Origin: Vaginisenegalia massiliensis
GTDB lineage: Bacteria; Bacillota; Bacilli; Lactobacillales; Aerococcaceae
DNA length: 64,000 nucleotides
Assembly (NCBI RefSeq): GCF_900604935.1
Contig: NZ_UWPC01000005.1
Span: 62,001 to 126,000 of the forward strand
Direction of reading: 5' to 3'
In this document: positions 19,325 to 28,291 of the stretch, in pieces
How positions within the stretch are numbered: the first letter of the stretch is position 1
How the letters are laid out: the number at the start of each line of letters is the position of its first letter
The notes under the pieces: generated by a model
The model's input: the letters and a program-made list of their open reading frames with translations, nothing else
Databases searched by the model: none
What the model was told of the DNA's origin: nothing
Made by a program: the position numbers and the translations under genes

Positions 19325-19981
19325 TTAATTTAATTCCACGATTTCGCCGCTATTTAAGAAAATAACACGTTCACAAATATTAGTAACATAATCACCCATT
19401 CGTTCAAGGTTAGTCGCTACCCCTATGTAATTTAAACCTAAATTAATTAATTCTGTATCTTGTTGCATACGATAGCTTGTTTCACGATAGATATCTTTTA
19501 AGAGCATATCCACTTGTGAGTCACGTGTCGCAATTTCACGAGCAGCTTCGATATCTTGATTGATAAATGCTGAAATCACATCCGTAATCATTGCTTGGGT
19601 AATTTCAGCCATAGCTGAAATTTTATCAGCTACTTTAGATACTTCACCTGCGTCTGGTTCTCTTCTTAGTAAAGAACGAGCGATGTTTACTCCATGGTCA
19701 GCAATTCGTTCAAGATCCATTGAAGCATGAAGAACCGTAAAAATCATGCGTAAGTCACCCGCAACTGGTTGTTGTAGAGCAATTAAGCGATAAGCTTCTT
19801 TTTCAATGTCCGCTGTTGAAGCGTTAATGCGTAAATCATCACTGAATACTTCGTGAGCTAATTCAAGGTCATGTTCAACATAGGCTTTAACAGCTTTATG
19901 AACCGATTCGTTCGCTGCATGTCCTAAACGGGTTAAGTGATTGTGGAATTCTTCTAATTCATGAATATAAGTAGTTCTCAT
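19325..19981 (-). CDS. phoU: Phosphate signalling regulator PhoU
   Basis: The 218-residue all-helical protein has the two three-helix PhoU repeats, with the metal-binding type motifs DLERIADHGVNIAR and NLERMGDYVTNICE. PhoU couples the state of the Pst transporter to the PhoR kinase and lowers phosphate uptake. It follows pstB by 37 bases and ends at a strong terminator. It is therefore the last gene of the pstCAB-phoU transcript. Confidence 0.96.
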   Translation of the reverse strand: MRTTYIHELEEFHNHLTRLGHAANESVHKAVKAYVEHDLELAHEVFSDDLRINASTADIEKEAYRLIALQQPVAGDLRMIFTVLHASMDLERIADHGVNIARSLLRREPDAGEVSKVADKISAMAEITQAMITDVISAFINQDIEAAREIATRDSQVDMLLKDIYRETSYRMQQDTELINLGLNYIGVATNLERMGDYVTNICERVIFLNSGEIVELN

Positions 19982-20018
19982 GATAAACCTCCTTTAATGG
20001 TCCAAATGAACAAAATAA

Positions 20019-20780
20019 TTAACCGAAGCGACCTGAAATGTAGTCGTTTGTACGTTGATCTTGCGGAGTTGAGAAGATTGCTTCAGTATCATTGAATTCT
20101 ACCACGTCACCTGTTAAGAAGAAAGCAGTTTTATCCGAGATACGAGCGGCCTGTTGCATATTGTGAGTAACGATAATAATCGTATATTTATCTTTTAACT
20201 CGTGAACGAGCTCTTCAATCTTGTTAGTTGAAATTGGGTCCAAGGCTGAAGTTGGTTCATCCATAAGTAAAACTTCTGGTTGGTTAGCAATCGCTCTAGC
20301 AATACAAATCCGTTGTTGTTGTCCACCAGAAATATCGGTTGCCCGGCGGTCTAACTTATCTTTTACCTCATCCCAAATAGCTGCGCCACGAAGACTTTCT
20401 TCAACAATGCGATCTAACTCTTTAGAATCTTTTATCCCATGGGTACGTGGTCCATAAGCGATATTATCATAGATACTCTTAGGGAATGGGTTTGGTTGTT
20501 GGAATACCATACCAACTTTTTTCCGTAATAAGTTTACATCGTAATTCTTTTGGTAGATATCTTGTCCATCTAACTCAATCTTACCGTCAACTCGAGTACC
20601 AGGAACCAAATCTTGCATACGGTTCAACGTTTTTAAAAATGTCGATTTACCACAACCAGAAGGTCCGATAAAAGCAGTTACCAGTTTTTCTTCAATTTCC
20701 ATATTAATATTCTTTAACGCATGGAAATCTGAGTAATAGAAATCTAGATCAGTAATTTTAAATTTAACATTATTTGTCAT
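20019..20780 (-). CDS. pstB: Phosphate ABC transporter ATPase PstB
   Basis: The 253-residue ATPase powers phosphate import. It has Walker [10 protein letters not shown], the ABC signature ISGGQQQR, Walker [13 protein letters not shown] and the switch histidine in IIVTHNM. The length is typical of PstB. It lies 3 bases after pstA. Only one pstB copy is present, whereas streptococci and lactobacilli often carry two. Confidence 0.97.
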   Translation of the reverse strand: MTNNVKFKITDLDFYYSDFHALKNINMEIEEKLVTAFIGPSGCGKSTFLKTLNRMQDLVPGTRVDGKIELDGQDIYQKNYDVNLLRKKVGMVFQQPNPFPKSIYDNIAYGPRTHGIKDSKELDRIVEESLRGAAIWDEVKDKLDRRATDISGGQQQRICIARAIANQPEVLLMDEPTSALDPISTNKIEELVHELKDKYTIIIVTHNMQQAARISDKTAFFLTGDVVEFNDTEAIFSTPQDQRTNDYISGRFG

Positions 20781-20783
20781 GGT

Positions 20784-21593
20784 TTATTTTCCTCCTTGGC
20801 TAAGCTTGTTACTCAAGTATGTAGATAATGAATTAATAATCAATACCAAGATGATTAAGACGGCTCCAGTCGCATAGGCTTCTTTGACGTGGAATCCTTC
20901 TGATGAAAGGACATACATGTGTAAAGCCAAGGTTCGCGAAGAAGAGAATAAATTACGCGGCATACCCGTTGCTGATCCCAGTGTGAAGAGCAGAGCAGCT
21001 GTTTCGCCGACAATCCGCCCGATAGCTAAGATGATACCTGAAAGAATCCCTGGCATAGCCACTGGTAAAACCACCGTAAAGATGGTTCTTAATTTACCTG
21101 CACCCAAAGCCAATGAGCCCATCCGCAAGGAGTTATTAACTGATAAAAGCCCTTCTTCAGTCGACGAGATAATAACAGGTAAAATCATGATTGAAATTGT
21201 CAAAATCCCGGCAATCAATGAAAATTGGAATTTCATTTGAATAACAAAAAATAACATCCCAAACAAACCATATACAATAGATGGAATAGCTGCTAAGGTG
21301 TCAGTTGCTAAACGGATAATTGGCAAGAATTTACTCGAACGATCCGCATATTCAACCAAATAAAAACCAGTAAATACACCAATTGGTGTCGAAATAATTA
21401 AGGCAACGATGACAACGATTAAAGTTGAAATAATCGATGGCATCATCGAAACATTGCTTGTGTTGTAAGTCCAAGCAAAGATTTCTGGTTTAATGGCGGT
21501 AATACCATTCATGAAGATGAACCCTACTATATATAGTAAAATACCTACCGTAAAAATAGCAGAAGCCCAGACTAAATATTTAAAAAATTTCAT
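20784..21593 (-). CDS. pstA: Phosphate ABC transporter permease PstA
   Basis: The 269-residue protein has about six membrane helices and the EAA-like cytoplasmic loop that contacts PstB (SLALGAGKLRTIFTVVLP). Its start codon overlaps the pstC stop by one base (TAATG). It forms the membrane channel with PstC. Confidence 0.96.
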   Translation of the reverse strand: MKFFKYLVWASAIFTVGILLYIVGFIFMNGITAIKPEIFAWTYNTSNVSMMPSIISTLIVVIVALIISTPIGVFTGFYLVEYADRSSKFLPIIRLATDTLAAIPSIVYGLFGMLFFVIQMKFQFSLIAGILTISIMILPVIISSTEEGLLSVNNSLRMGSLALGAGKLRTIFTVVLPVAMPGILSGIILAIGRIVGETAALLFTLGSATGMPRNLFSSSRTLALHMYVLSSEGFHVKEAYATGAVLIILVLIINSLSTYLSNKLSQGGK

Positions 21594-22453
21594 TAGTTTT
21601 GGTCTCCTTTCGCTTTAATCATCATGAAGATGGAGTTAATTATAATAATGAAGACAAATAAGACTACAGAGGTTGCTACTAAAGCCTCACGATGCCGGCC
21701 AGCTGCATAGGCCATTTCTAATACAATATTAGTCGTTAAGGTCCGAACTCCATCATTTAATTCTTTAGGAATCCGAGCCTGGTTACCCGCTACTAGGATT
21801 ACAGCCATGGTTTCACCAATCGCCCGACCAATCCCCAAAATAATACCTGATAAAATCCCTGATTTAGCTGCTGGTACGATGACCTTCAACACAGAGCGTT
21901 CATGAGTAGCCCCTAAACCAATACTGGCTTCATAATAAGACGCCGGAACTGCTCTAAGAGAGGCTTCTGAAATCCCAATAATGGTTGGTAAAATCATAAT
22001 CCCTAATAAAACCGAAGCCGTCGTCAAGTTCATTCCTGAACCTCCTAAAAAGCGGAAGAAAGGAACAAAGATTTGTAACGCGAAGAAACCATATACAATC
22101 GACGGAATAGCTGCCATTAAGTTGATAGCTGGTTTTACCCAACGATATAATTTAGGCGGACAAAAATGCGACATAAAGATGGCTGTTAAAACACCGATCG
22201 GAACCCCCACAATAATCGCACCAATGGTAACTACTAAGGAACCCACAATCATCGGCAAAATACCGAACAAAGGTTCAGACGCAGTTGGCTTCCATTTCAT
22301 GCCAAACACAAAATGACCAATTCCTTCTTCCATAATAAAAGGCAGTCCACCTGAAAAAATAAAATAAAAAATCAGGATGATGGAAATAATGGAAATGGAC
22401 GCACAAAACATAAAGACATACTTCATGAATTTTTCTTTAAAATTTGAACTCAT
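21593..22453 (-). CDS. pstC: Phosphate ABC transporter permease PstC
   Basis: The 286-residue permease has six membrane helices and the coupling loop ASIGLGATHERSVLKVIVP. It is the first gene of pstC-pstA-pstB-phoU, with TAGGAG 7 bases before the ATG. In most Firmicutes pstS precedes pstC; here the position before pstC holds only the phoPR terminator and PHO-box-like sequences. Confidence 0.96.
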   Translation of the reverse strand: MSSNFKEKFMKYVFMFCASISIISIILIFYFIFSGGLPFIMEEGIGHFVFGMKWKPTASEPLFGILPMIVGSLVVTIGAIIVGVPIGVLTAIFMSHFCPPKLYRWVKPAINLMAAIPSIVYGFFALQIFVPFFRFLGGSGMNLTTASVLLGIMILPTIIGISEASLRAVPASYYEASIGLGATHERSVLKVIVPAAKSGILSGIILGIGRAIGETMAVILVAGNQARIPKELNDGVRTLTTNIVLEMAYAAGRHREALVATSVVLFVFIIIINSIFMMIKAKGDQN

Positions 22454-22519
22454 GTCACTACTCCTACTCTAAAAATCTCGAAATCCAGTTACATCACTCT
22501 CATGAGGCCTACTGTTCCA

Positions 22520-22669
22520 AGACTATTGTAACGAGCGAATGTAAATTTTAAGGTTGGTTAATTGTAAAGATTGTTACAAAAACCGCATAATTTTCATGAA
22601 AACATACTTAAATTCATGAAAATTATGCGGTTATTGATTTAATAGGCTGTATTGTAAATTTTATGTAAA
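22520..22669 (-). promoter_or_regulatory. PHO-box-like repeats at the phoR-pstC junction
   Basis: On the minus strand, two TTTACA half-sites 11 bp apart (22664-22669, 22653-22658) begin at the phoR stop codon. Two more lie beyond the terminator hairpin at 22563-22568 and 22540-22545, 23 bp apart. A GTTACAAT -10 candidate follows at 22526-22533. The pstC promoter is probably PhoP-controlled, but the spacing is looser than at pstS. Confidence 0.6.
22576..22632 (-). terminator. Terminator after phoR
   Basis: A perfect 20-bp stem (AACCGCATAATTTTCATGAA and its complement) with a 12-base loop is followed by five T residues on the minus strand. It ends the phoP-phoR transcript. Confidence 0.93.
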
Positions 22670-22670
22670 T

Positions 22671-24470
22671 TTAGTCTTCGCTTGGAAAATATAATTTAAA
22701 TTTAGATCCTTTGCCAACTTGGCTTTCCACTTCAATATGGCCATTCAATACCTTAACCAGGTTGTTCACGATGGACAAGCCCAGTCCGGTTCCACCTGAA
22801 TTGCGGCTTCGCCCTTTATCTACTCGATAAAAACGTTCAAAAATTCGGGCTTGGTCTTCTTCAGGAATCCCCATACCGGTATCTTGAACAATAAGCTCGA
22901 TTTCACTGTCTAAATGATTCACATATAAATCAATCCGCCCCTCAACATCTGAATAGTTCAAGGCATTGTCAATCAAATTAGTTAAGATTTGTTCGATTCG
23001 ATGTTGATCAGCTTGCATTAAAATTTTATCTTGATTGGCATGAACATGGATAGTAATTGCTTTCTTATGAGCTTTCTTATCAAAATACTGAGCCATAGCA
23101 TGAGCCACCGCAACTAAATCAAATTCAGCTACAACAGGTGCACTAACCGTCTGCTTTTCAATCCGCGACAATTCAAGAATGTCAGCAATGATTCGTTCCA
23201 AACGATTACTTTCATGGGCAATAATACTGACAAACTTATTGGCCAAAACTGGATCAGCTATCGCACCTTCCAACAAGGTTTCAGCAAAGCCTTTAATAGC
23301 TGTTACAGGTGTTCTTAATTCATGAGAAGCATTGGAAACAAATTCAGTTCGGACCGTTTCCAACCGTTTAATCTGGGTTATATCATAGAGTAAAACCATC
23401 GTAAGCGGTTCGTCTTGATTCGCTTCTTGATAAGGGACTATGTTGACATCGAGGAACAGCGACTTAGGGATAAATAATTCAACTTCATCTCGTAAAGCTG
23501 TCCGATTTTCAAGCACCTGCTGGATCATATTGGCTAAGACAAAGGACTTAATCACTGATTGATATGACCGACCCAAGGCGCTCTTTTCTAGTCCTAATAA
23601 GGTTGAAGCCGCCGGATTATAGACTTGGATATGGCCTGTCTGATCGACTACTAAAACACCTAAAATAACATGGTCAAGCAGCAAAGAAAGTCTTTGCTCG
23701 CTAGAACTCAATTCCACCTGCTGATTGGCTAGATTATTCTTCAAACTCGTTACGGTTTGCCCTAACAAATCAATGGCTGGGTAATAGTGATTATTATAGT
23801 CAAAGCTAAAATCCCCTTCTAAAACCTGATGCAAACCTAGATCAATTTCCTGAATGGGTTGGGTAATATAGCGTTCAACTGCCCGGTAAGTAATCGTCGC
23901 AATCGCTAACATCAACAACGTCACACTCGCAAAGATTGTCCAATATAACTTGTGTTCTTGACTAAAATTGGCCAAAGGGAAACGTTGAACCAACCAATAT
24001 TCATGCTGAGTTTGTTTAATCCGGGTCGCTAAAGTATAAAATTGAGCATCTTTCCAAAAAACTTCAAAATTTTTATGGGCTAACATCTTTTTTGCCCAAA
24101 TCCGGCTTTCTGAGGTTGAAATTTGCAAATTGGCTTGGTTAGTCGAAATGAAATCACGTGTTGGAATGAGCGTCTGCCCTTCTTTTTCTTTGAGAATGGT
24201 ATTCTCCACGACAAAGATTTGCGCATTTCGTTTCAACCAATACTGATTCAAACGCCCCGCCAATTCCTGCATTTGCTCTGGTCGCACATAGTCCATATCA
24301 TAAGACAATTCTTTAATAGCAAAATGGGTTTGATCAGCTAATGGTTTGCGAATGAGTTCATGAACATTGAATCTTAAATACTGCGAGAAAAGCAACAGAA
24401 GAATCGCTAGCCCTAAAAAAATAATTTTATAGTAGCGATTACGCAGACTATTATAGCCGGACTTCCTCAT
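22671..24470 (-). CDS. phoR: Phosphate-regulon sensor kinase PhoR
   Basis: The 599-residue kinase has a transmembrane helix at about 13-30, an extracytoplasmic domain, a second helix near 178-198, HAMP, a PAS domain (DHVILGVLVVDQTGHIQVYN), and HisKA with the acceptor in SNASHELRTP. The ATPase domain has NLIDNALNYS, DTGMGIP and GGTGLGLS. Architecture and the position next to phoP and pst identify it as PhoR. Its ATG overlaps the phoP stop by four bases. Its stop codon runs into PHO-box half-sites and a terminator. Confidence 0.93.
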   Translation of the reverse strand: MRKSGYNSLRNRYYKIIFLGLAILLLLFSQYLRFNVHELIRKPLADQTHFAIKELSYDMDYVRPEQMQELAGRLNQYWLKRNAQIFVVENTILKEKEGQTLIPTRDFISTNQANLQISTSESRIWAKKMLAHKNFEVFWKDAQFYTLATRIKQTQHEYWLVQRFPLANFSQEHKLYWTIFASVTLLMLAIATITYRAVERYITQPIQEIDLGLHQVLEGDFSFDYNNHYYPAIDLLGQTVTSLKNNLANQQVELSSSEQRLSLLLDHVILGVLVVDQTGHIQVYNPAASTLLGLEKSALGRSYQSVIKSFVLANMIQQVLENRTALRDEVELFIPKSLFLDVNIVPYQEANQDEPLTMVLLYDITQIKRLETVRTEFVSNASHELRTPVTAIKGFAETLLEGAIADPVLANKFVSIIAHESNRLERIIADILELSRIEKQTVSAPVVAEFDLVAVAHAMAQYFDKKAHKKAITIHVHANQDKILMQADQHRIEQILTNLIDNALNYSDVEGRIDLYVNHLDSEIELIVQDTGMGIPEEDQARIFERFYRVDKGRSRNSGGTGLGLSIVNNLVKVLNGHIEVESQVGKGSKFKLYFPSED

Positions 24471-25255
24471 TCTCCCGGAACCTCAAATTTATAGCCAAAG
24501 CCGCGGACAGTCTTAATGTACTGCGGCCGTTTGGTATCTTGTTCGATTTTTTCACGTAAATGACTGACATGGACATCGACAATGCGCGTTTCACCAGCAT
24601 AATCAAAATTCCAAATACGATTGAGCAATTGCTCCCGGCTCAAAATACGTCCTTTGCGTGACGCCATGTAAACCAGCAATTCAAACTCTTTTGGGGTGAT
24701 TTCAATCTCTTCCCCTTTCACCCGAACTTCATAGCGATCAGTAAAAATTTCCACATCACCTAATACCATGCATTGGTTGCCATCAGCTTCAGTCTGACTA
24801 TTTTCAGATGCATCAGCTTGACCTTCTTTATGATCATTCGTTCCAGCGTTTTCTTTAGTCGCTACAATTTGTTCAGGCAAAGCATCTTGACTGACCCGAC
24901 GCAAAATCGCCTTAACCCGAGCAACCACTTCACGTGGACTAAAGGGCTTAGTCATATAATCGTCTGCTCCCAATTCTAAGCCAATAATTTTTTCATATTC
25001 ACCATCTTTTGCTGTCAACATGAGGATTGGCGTGGCAACTTGTTTTTGGCGAACACGACGGCAAACATCCATCCCGTCCATGCCTGGCAACATGACATCT
25101 AGAATGATAAAATCGAATTTCTCAGCAATAATTCGATTATAGGCATCTAGACCGTTATCAGCCACTTGTACATCGTAGCCCGCTTGGACTAAATTATATT
25201 CCAAAAGTGTCAATAAATGAGGTTCATCATCGACGATTAATATTTTACGCACCAT
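24467..25255 (-). CDS. phoP: Phosphate response regulator PhoP
   Basis: The 262-residue OmpR-family regulator has D53 as phospho-acceptor, K103, and a C-terminal winged helix ending KTVRGFGYKFE. The start at 25255 lies 5 bases after GGAGG; an upstream ATG at 25267 contains the ribosome site and is unlikely. The linker between the domains (about residues 125-160) is longer than usual and rich in Glu, Asn and Ala. It would bind the TTTACA repeats found before pstS and pstC. Confidence 0.93.
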   Translation of the reverse strand: MVRKILIVDDEPHLLTLLEYNLVQAGYDVQVADNGLDAYNRIIAEKFDFIILDVMLPGMDGMDVCRRVRQKQVATPILMLTAKDGEYEKIIGLELGADDYMTKPFSPREVVARVKAILRRVSQDALPEQIVATKENAGTNDHKEGQADASENSQTEADGNQCMVLGDVEIFTDRYEVRVKGEEIEITPKEFELLVYMASRKGRILSREQLLNRIWNFDYAGETRIVDVHVSHLREKIEQDTKRPQYIKTVRGFGYKFEVPGE

Positions 25256-25293
25256 TGTTTCCTCCATCTAATTGTGTCTAAGCTTCACTAGGA

Positions 25294-25322
25294 AGCATAT
25301 CAATATTTTTTCCCCTAATCAA
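25294..25322 (-). promoter_or_regulatory. phoPR promoter
   Basis: TTGATT at 25317-25322 and TATGCT at 25294-25299 are separated by 17 bp. The -10 is extended (TGATATGCT). No PHO box is evident here. Confidence 0.7.
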
Positions 25323-25357
25323 ATATTTCTTTCAATTTCACTGGGATATTATGAACC

Positions 25358-25396
25358 ATAAAAAAAGAATCCTTCCAAATGGAAGGATTCTTTTTT
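25358..25396 (-). terminator. Terminator after ftsX
   Basis: AAAAAGAATCCTTCCA pairs perfectly with its complement around a very short loop. It is flanked by A and T tracts, so it could act in both directions. Confidence 0.93.
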
Positions 25397-25433
25397 CTAT
25401 CAATTAGCTATTTATTCTATGACCATTCGATTC

Positions 25434-26324
25434 TTAAACTTGCAAGAATTTGCTCATGGATCGTCGAGCTCCCACAAAACCTAGTAGGGTCCCCACAACC
25501 AACATAATGGCTAAAACATACCAGAAAAGGGGCCAGGTTGGTAATAAGGCTAGGTTTTGAATACCAAATTGTCTTGGCGCTGCCGTTTGAATACCTTCAT
25601 ATACCGCATATAAAGCGCCGAATGCCAATCCAGCTCCAATGATACCAATCAAGGTTCCCTCAATTTGGAATGGTGCACGGATAAAGCCATTCTTGGCACC
25701 GACTAAGCGCATAATCTCAATTTCATGGCGACGAGCGTAAATGGTTAAGCGAATGGTGTTCGAGATTAATAAGACCGCAATAATCACGAAAACCGCAGCC
25801 ACTAAGGCCATAACATAACGAACAACATTGATGCTCTTAAAGAGCTTCTCAGTATTCATACCACCATTTTTGGCATCTGAAATATACTTAAGATTAGCGA
25901 TTTGTTCTGTCACCGGTTTAACAAACTCAGGTTTATCGACGTCAACAAGATAGACATTATGAAGCGGATTTTTATCCTTTTCAAACAAGTCAAAGTCTTT
26001 ACCCATCGTCTTAATTAAATCTTGTAATTCCTGATCTTTACTACGGTATGTAATTTTTTTGACATGATCAATGGCTTCTATTTCATGATAAAGGTTGGCT
26101 TCATCTTGTTCGTTTGCTGCCAAATCAATATAGGCATGAATTTGAATCCCTTTCTCCATATCGCGAGTTACTTTTTGTACATTGCCCATTAAGATGATTA
26201 GTCCGGAAATCATGAACAAAGTCAAAGCCATGGTCAATATCGATGCCATGGTCATCCAACCATTACGGAATAAATTGCGTAAGCCATCACGGACATGACG
26301 GAAGAAATTTCTAAAGAGTATCAT
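25434..26324 (-). CDS. ftsX: Cell division protein FtsX
   Basis: The 296-residue membrane protein has four helices, a large extracytoplasmic loop between the first two, and the FtsX-type opening FFRHVRDGLRNLFRNGWMT. With FtsE it controls peptidoglycan hydrolases at the membrane. The start at 26324 has GAGGGGG about 7 bases upstream and overlaps the end of ftsE by 14 bases. An upstream ATG at 26348 is less likely. Confidence 0.95.
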   Translation of the reverse strand: MILFRNFFRHVRDGLRNLFRNGWMTMASILTMALTLFMISGLIILMGNVQKVTRDMEKGIQIHAYIDLAANEQDEANLYHEIEAIDHVKKITYRSKDQELQDLIKTMGKDFDLFEKDKNPLHNVYLVDVDKPEFVKPVTEQIANLKYISDAKNGGMNTEKLFKSINVVRYVMALVAAVFVIIAVLLISNTIRLTIYARRHEIEIMRLVGAKNGFIRAPFQIEGTLIGIIGAGLAFGALYAVYEGIQTAAPRQFGIQNLALLPTWPLFWYVLAIMLVVGTLLGFVGARRSMSKFLQV

Positions 26325-26997
26325 GATATTCCCCCTCGTGTTCATCACTGACTAAGCGCCCATCTTGTAAACGGATCACTCGATGTTTGTATTGGTTAAC
26401 CAATTGTTCATTATGAGTACCCATGATTACAGTAGTCCCACTTTGATTGATTGCCTCAAGCACATGGAAGATTTCCAAAGCCGTCTCAGGGTCCAAGTTC
26501 CCGGTTGGCTCATCGGCAATAAGAATATTCGGCTCATTAGCAATGGCGCGGGCAATGGCTACCCGTTGTTGTTCTCCTCCGGATAACTCTTGTGGGAGTA
26601 AGTTCATCTTGTAGCGTAAGCCAACTAGATCTAAGACTTGGCCCACTCGTTGTTTAATGAATTTACCGCTCTTGCCGGTTACTTCCAAAGCATAGGCCAC
26701 ATTTTCATAAACCGTCAATTGGGGTAATAATTTAAAATCCTGAAAGACCACGCCTACATAACGACGCAACATAGGAATATCCCGTTTTTTAATCTTGTGA
26801 ACGGCATATTTACCCACTTGGATGGTTCCTGAACTTGCTTTCTCTTCACGATAAAGTAATTTCATAAAGGTCGATTTACCTGACCCAGAGGGCCCAATTA
26901 AATAGACAAATTCGCCTTGTTCAATCCGAAGTGAGACATCTTCGATACCCATAATGCCGTTATCATATTGTTTATCGACATGTGATAATTGAATCAT
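26311..26997 (-). CDS. ftsE: Cell division ATPase FtsE
   Basis: The 228-residue ABC ATPase has Walker [10 protein letters not shown], signature LSGGEQQR, Walker [14 protein letters not shown] and the H-loop MGTHN. It pairs with FtsX. The gene overlaps ftsX and lies 97 bases after prfB. An extended -10 (TGGTATGAT, about 27036-27044) may give it its own promoter. No terminator is seen between prfB and ftsE. Confidence 0.96.
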   Translation of the reverse strand: MIQLSHVDKQYDNGIMGIEDVSLRIEQGEFVYLIGPSGSGKSTFMKLLYREEKASSGTIQVGKYAVHKIKKRDIPMLRRYVGVVFQDFKLLPQLTVYENVAYALEVTGKSGKFIKQRVGQVLDLVGLRYKMNLLPQELSGGEQQRVAIARAIANEPNILIADEPTGNLDPETALEIFHVLEAINQSGTTVIMGTHNEQLVNQYKHRVIRLQDGRLVSDEHEGEYHDTL

Positions 26998-27094
26998 TTT
27001 TTGTCACCTTCTTTATAGTTTTCCTAATCTATCATACCATGAAGCGAGTCAGAAGGTATCACAGAAGGGTTTCATTTATGTATCAATTAAAGCT

Positions 27095-28211
27095 TTATTC
27101 CGCCAGTGTGTCCTGGATTAACCATTTTAGGTAGGCATCAATAAAGCCCGTCAAGTCACCATCCATAACCGCTTGGGTGTTACCCACTTCATAATTGGTC
27201 CGATGGTCTTTGACCATCGAATAAGGATGGAAGACATAAGAACGGATTTGCGATCCCCAGCCAATTTCTTTTTGTTCCCCTTTTAAGGCCGCTAATTCTT
27301 TGGCTTTATTCTCTTCTTCTAATTGGTAAAGCTTGGCCTTCAATAGGTTCATCGCCAAATCTTTATTTTGAAATTGAGACCGTTGCGATTGGCTTTGGGT
27401 CACAATTCCAGTTGGAATATGGGTAATCCGGACAGCTGAAGAGGTCTTATTGATATGTTGACCACCTGCTCCACTTGCGCGGAAATAATCGACCCGGAGA
27501 TCATCGGGATTGATATCGACTTCAATCGTGTCGTCTAACATGGGGGTGACTTCAACTGAACAGAAAGAGGTATGGCGCCGACTATTCGAATCAAAAGGTG
27601 AGATACGAACCAAACGGTGTACCCCTTTTTCTGATTTCAAATAACCATAGGCATTGATTCCTTCAATCTCAAGGGTCACACTCTTAATCCCTGCTTCTTC
27701 GCCATCTTGATAGTCGATCACCGTCACTTGATAACCTTGTTTATCAGCCCAGCGTTGATACATCCGTAACAACATAGACCCCCAGTCTTGCGACTCGGTT
27801 CCACCCGCCCCTGGATGGATTTCTAAAATAGCCGAAGCCCGATCGTGTTCACCAGATAAAAGCATTTTTAGTTGGTAATCTGCCAAGGCTGCTTGTAGCG
27901 TTTCAACTTGTTGAACCATTTCGTCAAAAATGTCGCTATCTTGGCTCTCTTCATATAGTTCAAGCGCCATTTCAATCTCTTCTAGTTGTGTCTCTAAGTC
28001 GTAAGAGGTTTGATAAGAGGCTTTAGCTTCATTTAATTGATTGATGACTTTTTGGGCCGCTTCATTATCATCCCAAAATCCTGGAGCAGTCATTTGATAT
28101 TCATATTCTGCAATATCCGCTTCTAATTTATCTAAGTCAAAGAGACCCCCTTGTTGTTTCAAGCTGTTGATGGGCCTCTTCAATAAATTGTTTTACTTCA
28201 TATAGTTCCAT
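27095..28211 (-). CDS. prfB: Peptide chain release factor 2, with programmed +1 frameshift
   Basis: RF2 reads UAA and UGA stop codons. The reading frame opens at the ATG at 28211 (AAAGGAG upstream) and runs 24 codons to an in-frame TGA at 28137-28139. The site is AGG GGG TCT CTT TGA C: a Shine-Dalgarno-like AGGGGG three bases before CTT-TGA. This is the classic autoregulatory +1 shift, after which translation continues at GAC (28136-28138). The full protein is 371 residues. It has the SPF anticodon-like tripeptide (RISPFDSNS) and the catalytic GGQ (GAGGQHINKT). Confidence 0.96.
28136..28151 (-). promoter_or_regulatory. prfB frameshift site
   Basis: AGGGGG (28146-28151), then TCT, then CTT TGA C: stimulator, slippery codon and stop in the conserved arrangement. 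Low RF2 lets the ribosome slip +1; abundant RF2 ends translation at the TGA. Confidence 0.95.
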
Positions 28212-28234
28212 TTGTTCACTCCTTTGTTTTTTTA

Positions 28235-28275
28235 AACCAAAAAATCCTTTAGCAGATAAGGTCTACTAAAGGATT
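28235..28275 (-). terminator. Terminator between secA and prfB
   Basis: A 14-bp stem with one wobble (AATCCTTTAGTAGA and its partner) is followed by six T residues on the minus strand. It ends only about 30 bases before the prfB start codon, so there is little room for a promoter after it. Confidence 0.85.
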
Positions 28276-28291
28276 CCATTACAAACTAGAA

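Noticed and set aside
20884-21240. 118-codon plus-strand open frame inside pstA
   Set aside because: It is antisense to a clearly coding permease, and its composition is that of a mirrored membrane-protein gene.
28095-28211. prfB as a pseudogene because of the in-frame TGA
   Set aside because: The stop lies in the conserved programmed frameshift context and the rest of RF2 is intact.
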